Below, piece by piece: positions 58,874 to 64,000 of a stretch of DNA of 64,000 nucleotides (position 1 is the first letter of the stretch; every line of letters starts with the position of its first letter). Both the position numbers and the translations under genes were made by a program. The notes under the pieces are model-generated. The model ran no database searches. It saw nothing but the letters and a program-made list of their open reading frames with translations, and was not told where the DNA came from. The DNA is from Acutalibacter sp. (GTDB taxonomy: Bacteria; Bacillota; Clostridia; Oscillospirales; Acutalibacteraceae): the NCBI GenBank assembly GCA_020025775.1, contig JAHHRN010000002.1, forward strand, positions 124,001-188,000, read 5' to 3'.

Positions 58874-60382
58874 ATGTTTAATTGGATAAAAAATGAAATT
58901 AAACAGGTAACTTATCCTATAAAAGGAGAAGAAAGTGCCCCTGTACCAATTTCAAAAGATTTAAAAACAAATATTTTATATTTCAAAAAAGAATTAGGCA
59001 CAAGCTTTGATATTCTTTATAAAGAAACCGTAGTCGGCGGTCATAAGGCTGTGCTGATTATGGATGACGGCATGTGTAACAATCTTCTCGTTACACAGCA
59101 GGTGGTAAAACCGATTATGGATTGCAGAAAGCTACCGAAAGAGCCAGAAGAGCAAGTCGCCTTTATTCGTGACAGAGTGTGCGCCGATATTGATCAAAAG
59201 GAAGTACACACCTTAGATGAAGCCGTAAAAGAGGTGATTTCCGGTCTTGTTATCTTCATGATGGAGGGCGTAGCTTTCTGTGAATGTTTTGGCGTGCAGG
59301 GCTTTCCGAAGCGTTCTATTGATAATGCGCAGACCGAAGTACAAGAACTTGGCGCACAAGAAGCCTTCATTGAAACTTTTAAAGATAATGTAGCGCTAAT
59401 TCGCCGCAGAATCCGTTCACCTAAAATTCGATTTGATATTTTGGAAATCGGTAATAGCAGTAAAACCAGAGTGTGTGTTTCCTATTTTGCCGACAGAGTG
59501 AAGCAGGAGACGGTCGAGGCGGTAAAAGATAAACTGAAACAAGCTCAACTGGATGTCGTTTTGGGAACGGGCTATTTAAAGCCGTTTTTAGAAAGTAATA
59601 CAACATCCCTCTTTTCCACCGTCGGCACAACAGAACGTCCCGACATTGCCTGTGCTGAGATGGCAGAAGGACGTATTGTGATTTTGGTAGACGGCACGCC
59701 ATTTGCTTTAATTGTGCCTTATCTGTTTGTGGAAAATTTTCAGTCTTTCGATGATTATGACCACCGCTCGTATTATGCTTCGTTTATTCGTCTTTTAAAA
59801 ATTCTATGCTTTTTTATGAGCGCTTTTTTGCCGGGCCTTTATGTTGCAGTTTGCACCTTTCACCAAGAAATTTTACCGACTGCCATGCTTTATGATATTG
59901 CCGTGCAGGAAAGTATTACGCCGTTTCCTGTGATGATTGAAGCGATATTCATTCACTTCATTTATGAGGTTGTGCGAGAAGCCGGCATACGTATGCCGAA
60001 AGCTGTGGGTCATGCAGTAAGTATCGTCGGCGCACTGGTCATCGGTGATGCTGCCGTTTCTGCAGGCCTTATTGCCGCACCTATGTTAATTATTGTCGCC
60101 ATGACGGCGATAAGTTCCTTTGTTGTCTCTAAAATTTATTATCCGGTTTCAGTTTTGCGATTCGTTTTTATGTTGATTGGCGGTTTAACCGGATTTTACG
60201 GTATTGTCATCGGTTTCGGCGTATTGCTAATGAATCTTTCGGCAATGGAATCTTTCGGCACACCGTTTTTATCTCCCTTGGCGCCTTTACAGATGGGTGC
60301 GATTTCCAGAGATTCCTTATTCCGTATGAGCTGGAAACGGCTTGGTAAACGCGAATTTGAAATCGGTAAGCTAAAAAAATAA
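58874..60382 (+). CDS. gerA: Spore germination receptor subunit A (GerA family)
   Basis: A 502-residue protein. The N-terminal half (to about 260) is the cytoplasmic GerA domain, with LLVTQQVVKPIMDCR and RRRIRSPKIRFDILEIGN. The second half has about five membrane helices, including AFLPGLYVAVCTFHQEILPT and AVSIVGALVIGDAAVSAGL, both conserved in GerAA/GerKA. ATG at 58874 follows GAGCGGTGAT, and an upstream in-frame start would overlap the promoter. With GerB and GerC it forms a nutrient-sensing channel of the spore inner membrane. Confidence 0.93.
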   Translation: MFNWIKNEIKQVTYPIKGEESAPVPISKDLKTNILYFKKELGTSFDILYKETVVGGHKAVLIMDDGMCNNLLVTQQVVKPIMDCRKLPKEPEEQVAFIRDRVCADIDQKEVHTLDEAVKEVISGLVIFMMEGVAFCECFGVQGFPKRSIDNAQTEVQELGAQEAFIETFKDNVALIRRRIRSPKIRFDILEIGNSSKTRVCVSYFADRVKQETVEAVKDKLKQAQLDVVLGTGYLKPFLESNTTSLFSTVGTTERPDIACAEMAEGRIVILVDGTPFALIVPYLFVENFQSFDDYDHRSYYASFIRLLKILCFFMSAFLPGLYVAVCTFHQEILPTAMLYDIAVQESITPFPVMIEAIFIHFIYEVVREAGIRMPKAVGHAVSIVGALVIGDAAVSAGLIAAPMLIIVAMTAISSFVVSKIYYPVSVLRFVFMLIGGLTGFYGIVIGFGVLLMNLSAMESFGTPFLSPLAPLQMGAISRDSLFRMSWKRLGKREFEIGKLKK

Positions 60383-60396
60383 AAGGAGGGAATAGA

Positions 60397-61500
60397 GTGA
60401 CCAGAACTTCCTTTATTCGCACTTATCAACTGTTTTGCATTCTGCTGCTATCAAGATTGCTTTCCCTTTTGACCTTGGCTTCCATAGGCACAGAACAACC
60501 CTCCAGTACGGATTATTTAGTGTCTGTATTTTTTTGCGGTTTGTTTATTCTTTTTTTATCCATCCCCATGTTGCTTTTTTTGAAAAATTATCCGCAAATG
60601 AATCTGGTTGACGTGGCTTATCGTGTTTCACCCATAGTTTCAAAGTGCATCTCAGTTTTATATGCTGTGTTCTTTTCTTACTTTGCTTTTGTTACCTTGT
60701 CTACTTTAAAGCTGTTTGTTGCCACTTCTGTTTTCCCAAACGATGAAAGTACCGTGTTTGTTTTGATTTGCCTGGCGGCTTCCTGTTATGCAGCAACATT
60801 GGGCTTAGAAGCCATAGGGCGTGCAAGTACGATTGCCTTGAGCATTTTTGTTTTCTCTTTTCTCTTTATTATTTTAATTATGTTTGATAAGGTGCGCTTT
60901 TTGAATTTTACACCGCTCTTTTTAGACGGTGTTGCACCTTCTGCAAAATTTGGCTTGCGTTTGGCGAGCATTACCAATGAAATTGCAATGATTCTTATTT
61001 TAGCGCCACGCGTGAAAGGTAATAAGCAGAAAATGTATGGTTGGTGGCTTTTTTGCCTGCTTTTATCTATCTTGATTATTTTCTTTTTCACCTTTGGCGG
61101 CCTAGGCGATTTTGCCGTAAAACAGCTCTTTCCTGTTTATTCTATGGCTGTGTTATCCGAATTCAGCGTTTTTCAGCGATTCGATGTGCTTTTAACGGGT
61201 ATTTGGATTTTAACAGCTTTTCTTAAAATCAGCTTGCTCTTTTATTTACAATCCGAGCTTTTAAAAAAATCCTTCGGTGAAAAAATAAAGAACCAATATA
61301 TATACGGCTTGGGTGTTGTAATTTTTATTTTGCAATTTATGCTGCGCGGTCGATTTTCGAATTATGCTGCCATTACAAATCTTACCGCAAGAAGTATTAT
61401 AGCTTTTGTCTTTTTGTTTTTGATTCCCTTATGTATTTTGATTTTAGATAAGCTCAAAAACAGAAAGAACAGCACAGAGGGGGAAAGCATGCATGCGTAA
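60397..61500 (+). CDS. gerB: Spore germination receptor subunit B (GerB family)
   Basis: A 367-residue protein with about ten membrane helices in an amino-acid permease-like fold. The N-terminus TRTSFIRTYQLFCILLLSRL and the later FSYFAFVTLSTLKLFVATSV fit spore permeases of the GerKB type, which bind the germinant. The start is GTG with AAAGGAGGG upstream. It overlaps gerC by eight bases. Confidence 0.9.
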   Translation: MTRTSFIRTYQLFCILLLSRLLSLLTLASIGTEQPSSTDYLVSVFFCGLFILFLSIPMLLFLKNYPQMNLVDVAYRVSPIVSKCISVLYAVFFSYFAFVTLSTLKLFVATSVFPNDESTVFVLICLAASCYAATLGLEAIGRASTIALSIFVFSFLFIILIMFDKVRFLNFTPLFLDGVAPSAKFGLRLASITNEIAMILILAPRVKGNKQKMYGWWLFCLLLSILIIFFFTFGGLGDFAVKQLFPVYSMAVLSEFSVFQRFDVLLTGIWILTAFLKISLLFYLQSELLKKSFGEKIKNQYIYGLGVVIFILQFMLRGRFSNYAAITNLTARSIIAFVFLFLIPLCILILDKLKNRKNSTEGESMHA

Positions 61501-62644
61501 AAAACTTCTTTTAGCATTCTTACTTCTTCTTAGCGTTTCGTTCCTTTTTAGCGGCTGTGATTATACCAAAAATGAAATTAAAAACCGATTAATTGTACAG
61601 GCAATCGGTGTAGATGCTACGGAGAACGGCGTGCGCGTGACCTTACAAACCCTAAATACCGATATGGCAGGAAACCCGAACAGTGGCGCAAATTTAGGGG
61701 ATGTAATCAGCTCTATAACCGCAGAAGGCGAAAACCTATCGGATGCGATTTCCAATGTATCAAAAACAGTGGGCAGGAAACCGCTTCTTTCTCAAAACCG
61801 CTTGATTGTTTTTGGCAGAGAAACAGCAGAAAAAGGACTTTATCCGTTTTTGGATTATTTCGTGCGCAGTACGGAAAATCGTGCAACCGTATTACTGGCT
61901 CTTTCAGATACTACGGCGGAAGAAGTAGTGAGTGCAAAAATGGGAGAAAGCATTTTACCTGCCAACAGTTTAGAAGACCTTTTTTATGCCAGACGGTTTA
62001 ATGCGCAGATTGTCAAAGAAGAACTATTTAGCTTCGTTAATCGTCTGGAAGATGAAAACACGGATGCTTTTTTGCCAATGATTAAAGCGGAGAAGAAAGA
62101 AGAAGAGGGGAAGTTCACGATTGATTCTGTGGGCGTTTTTAAAGGGGATGCACTTTCCTATGAAATAAAAGACGATGCGGTTACAGCCTTGCTTTTATTA
62201 AATAATCAATTAGAGGGTGGATTTTTTACTGTTGAAAATCCAGAGTTTCAAGCCCTTAGTACAGCTCAAATTCAGTCTTCTAAAACAAAAATTCACACTA
62301 AACTCGAAAAGGATAAACCGCATTATTCGGTTTATGTGAAAATGACCATTGATTTAATTGAGAATCAAAGCAAAATGCCTTCCCCGACAGATAAAAGTTT
62401 TATTTTCTCTACTAAATCTCTTTGCGAAGCACGAGTGGGAAAGATGATTACCGAAAATTTGGAATCTTGTTTCAAAGAAAAAAATAGTGATCCTTATCGG
62501 CTTTTCAGGCGGCTTTCATTAGAACATCCGTTTTACTATAAGAAGAATCGGCAGGATTTTAAAGATAAGCTTCCCGAAATTTCCTATGATGTTTCGGTAG
62601 AAATTAAAATTTCTCATATCGGTAACGGCACGGAAAATATCTAA
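61493..62644 (+). CDS. gerC: Spore germination receptor subunit C (GerC lipoprotein)
   Basis: A 383-residue lipoprotein. The signal peptide ends with the lipobox FLFSGC, Cys22 being lipidated. Family motifs are IVQAIGVDATENGVRVTLQT, RKPLLSQNRLIVFGRETA and FVRSTENRATVLLALSD, followed by a three-domain GerC C-terminus. It sits on the outer face of the spore inner membrane with GerA and GerB. A strong terminator closes the operon. Confidence 0.93.
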   Translation: MRKKLLLAFLLLLSVSFLFSGCDYTKNEIKNRLIVQAIGVDATENGVRVTLQTLNTDMAGNPNSGANLGDVISSITAEGENLSDAISNVSKTVGRKPLLSQNRLIVFGRETAEKGLYPFLDYFVRSTENRATVLLALSDTTAEEVVSAKMGESILPANSLEDLFYARRFNAQIVKEELFSFVNRLEDENTDAFLPMIKAEKKEEEGKFTIDSVGVFKGDALSYEIKDDAVTALLLLNNQLEGGFFTVENPEFQALSTAQIQSSKTKIHTKLEKDKPHYSVYVKMTIDLIENQSKMPSPTDKSFIFSTKSLCEARVGKMITENLESCFKEKNSDPYRLFRRLSLEHPFYYKKNRQDFKDKLPEISYDVSVEIKISHIGNGTENI

Positions 62645-62645
62645 G

Positions 62646-62682
62646 AAAAACAGCAGCAGAAAAAATCTGTTGCTGTTTTTCT
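62646..62682 (+). terminator. Rho-independent terminator of gerABC
   Basis: AAAAACAGCAGCAGA, five A, TCTGTTGCTGTTTTT with one G-U pair. Confidence 0.88.
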
Positions 62683-62733
62683 TTATCTTTAGTGAAAATT
62701 TTATGGTTTTTCACATTTTCGTGTGGCTTTTTG

Positions 62734-62762
62734 TTGAAATAATGCTTTAAATCTGTTAAAAT
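62734..62762 (+). promoter_or_regulatory. SigA-type promoter of the GNAT gene
   Basis: TTGAAA, 17 bases, TAAAAT, about 32 bases before the start codon. Confidence 0.6.
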
Positions 62763-62793
62763 GAGGAAGTATTTTATGGGAGGTTAGCAGTAA

Positions 62794-63270
62794 ATGTCCT
62801 TTTCAATTCGATTGGCAACCATAGAGGATGCCGCCCTTGTTATGGATTTCATTCAAAGCATTGCAGTGTATGAGAAAATGGAGTCCGAGGTTATCAACAC
62901 AAAAGAACGTGTGGAGGAAGTTGTCTTTGGGCAAAATGCCGCCAAAGTTTTTTTAGGATTTGAAGGGGAAACACCTGTCGGTTTCGCACTCTTTTTTGAA
63001 ACTTACTCGACCTTTGTAGGGGAGAAGGGGATTCATTTAGAAGATTTGTTTGTGAATCCCGAACACAGAGGAAAGGGCTATGGTAAAGCACTTTTTGATG
63101 CTGTGGCGCGCTATACAGCCGAAGGCAACTACGGCAGAATGGAATGGGTATGCTTAGACTGGAATACCCCGTCACAGGAATTTTATAAAAAGCAGGGCGC
63201 ACATCATATGTCCCAGTGGCAGATTTACCGCTTAACCAATTTCGAAATTAAAACCATGTTAAAAAAATAA
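62794..63270 (+). CDS. GNAT N-acetyltransferase (diamine/SSAT-like)
   Basis: A 158-residue GNAT acetyltransferase. HLEDLFVNPEHRGKGYGKAL is the acetyl-CoA binding beta4-alpha3 block with its R/Q-x-x-G-x-G/A loop, and WVCLDWNTPSQEFYKKQGA closes the fold. The HLEDLFV form is that of spermidine/spermine and thialysine acetyltransferases, so an amine or polyamine is a plausible acceptor. The next gene, an NhaC-type antiporter, follows after 21 bases. Confidence 0.88.
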   Translation: MSFSIRLATIEDAALVMDFIQSIAVYEKMESEVINTKERVEEVVFGQNAAKVFLGFEGETPVGFALFFETYSTFVGEKGIHLEDLFVNPEHRGKGYGKALFDAVARYTAEGNYGRMEWVCLDWNTPSQEFYKKQGAHHMSQWQIYRLTNFEIKTMLKK

Positions 63271-63291
63271 ATGTTTTAGGAGGAAATGAAA

Positions 63292-64000
63292 ATGCAAGCA
63301 ACCTTTTGGGCACTGGTGCCGCCGATTATTGCAATCGTTTTGGCGCTAATTACCAAAGAAGTTTACATTTCTTTGCTCATCGGTATTTTATCGGGAGCTA
63401 TGTTCTTTACCAACTTCCATGTTTTACAGTCCATGGAGTTGACCTTTGAAATCATGAGTGATAAGGTCGGCGGAAACATCACCATTATTATTTTCCTTGT
63501 TATTCTCGGTATGATTGTTTCCTTAATGAGCAAATCCGGTGCATCCAAAGCCTATGGAGAATGGGCAGCAAAGTCCATTAAATCCAAGCGTGGCGCACTT
63601 GCCGCAACATCCGGCCTCGGCGCGCTCATCTTTGTGGATGACTATTTTAACTGCCTGACTGTAGGTACGGTTATGAGCCCGGTTACAGACAGACAGAATG
63701 TTACTAGAGCAAAGCTCGCTTATATCATCGACTCCACTGCGGCGCCGATTTGTATTATTGCCCCGATTTCCAGTTGGGCAGCTGCTGTCGGTTCTTCTAT
63801 GCCTGAGGGAAGCTCGATTGATGGCTTTAACCTTTTCTTACATACAATTCCTGCAAACTTCTATGCACTCTTTACCATTGTCATGCTTGTTTTCTTAATT
63901 GTAACAAACTTTGACTTCGGACCGATGCGTAAATACAATGAAAAACATCCCGAAGGCGGAGACACCTTGGTGGAAGTACAGCAGGCAGAAAAAGGTACAC
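63292..64000 (+). CDS. NhaC family Na+/H+ antiporter, 3' truncated
   Basis: The first 236 codons of a polytopic membrane protein that runs off the right edge. FVDDYFNCLTVGTVMSPVTD and RAKLAYIIDSTAAPICIIAP are strongly conserved in NhaC-type antiporters, and the N-terminus WALVPPIIAIVLALITKEVY is typical. It would exchange Na+ for H+, or possibly carry malate/lactate or an amine as some relatives do. ATG at 63292 lies eight bases after AGGAGG; ATG at 63286 is only two bases away. Confidence 0.9.
   Translation, partial: MQATFWALVPPIIAIVLALITKEVYISLLIGILSGAMFFTNFHVLQSMELTFEIMSDKVGGNITIIIFLVILGMIVSLMSKSGASKAYGEWAAKSIKSKRGALAATSGLGALIFVDDYFNCLTVGTVMSPVTDRQNVTRAKLAYIIDSTAAPICIIAPISSWAAAVGSSMPEGSSIDGFNLFLHTIPANFYALFTIVMLVFLIVTNFDFGPMRKYNEKHPEGGDTLVEVQQAEKGT

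Noticed and set aside
1..64000. CRISPR arrays, rRNA or tRNA genes, T-box or other riboswitch leaders
   Set aside because: No regular repeat-spacer pattern, no cloverleaf or rRNA signatures and no T-box or riboswitch consensus was noticed in the intergenic regions; a covariance model scan would be decisive.

Overview
The window looks like a chromosomal segment of a spore-forming, low-to-mid GC Clostridia (Firmicutes), plausibly the Oscillospirales/Ruminococcaceae side of the class. Supporting signs are a tripartite spore germination receptor (gerA-gerB-gerC), WhiA and RapZ, HPr kinase, SigI/RsgI, AddAB rather than RecBCD, a type A RNase P RNA, AAAGGAG-type ribosome binding sites, frequent TTG starts and A/T-rich SigA promoters with 17-base spacers. 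I saw no transposase, phage gene, CRISPR array, tRNA or rRNA.

Layout. 1-9,665: surface polysaccharide cluster (two family 2 glycosyltransferases, a Wzx-type flippase, two DegT-like PLP enzymes, a sugar epimerase, an ATP-grasp ligase, RmlA and RmlB). RmlC and RmlD are not in view, so the pathway probably diverts dTDP-4-keto-6-deoxyglucose to an amino sugar. 9,681-14,397: histidine phosphatase, GtrA-like protein, B12-binding radical SAM protein, NfeD and an SPFH protein. 14,537-19,064: a GH25 lysozyme, then sigI-rsgI and a secreted protein that repeats the RsgI extracytoplasmic domain, adds two PepSY domains and ends in an almost pure Asp tail. 19,196-22,143: rnpB, a small membrane protein and recD2. 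22,209-25,096 (minus strand): xre-nth-dnaD-dnaC. 25,389-29,913: a secreted GDPD-like pseudoenzyme, an MFS sugar transporter with a large insert, and a convergent alpha-L-fucosidase.

30,085-45,900: DivIVA-domain protein, orphan fumarase beta subunit, PcrA, RodA/FtsW, TsaE-TsaB, RpiB, Upp, a uracil/hypoxanthine DNA glycosylase, a CwlD-like amidase and AddBA. 46,002-51,410: L31, YigZ, then dgt-dnaG-rpoD-dCMP deaminase. 52,149-57,700: hprK, ROK kinase, murB, rapZ, whiA, second ROK kinase. 57,748-62,644: DUF4363-DUF421 diverging from gerABC. 62,794-64,000: a GNAT acetyltransferase and a truncated NhaC-type antiporter.

Most of the window is ordinary housekeeping sequence. The most unusual part is the SigI neighbourhood: two matching SigI-type promoters (A-tract, CCC, CGTAAYCTAT) precede sigI-rsgI and the RsgI-domain/PepSY/poly-Asp gene, and both proteins keep the Asn-Pro bond at which RsgI proteins are known to cut themselves. 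This suggests a self-amplifying envelope-sensing circuit with a secreted RsgI look-alike as an output. Secondary points of interest are the amino-sugar/ATP-grasp cluster, the dead GDPD-like protein, an operator-like palindrome over the xre promoter, and the orphan fumarase beta subunit.
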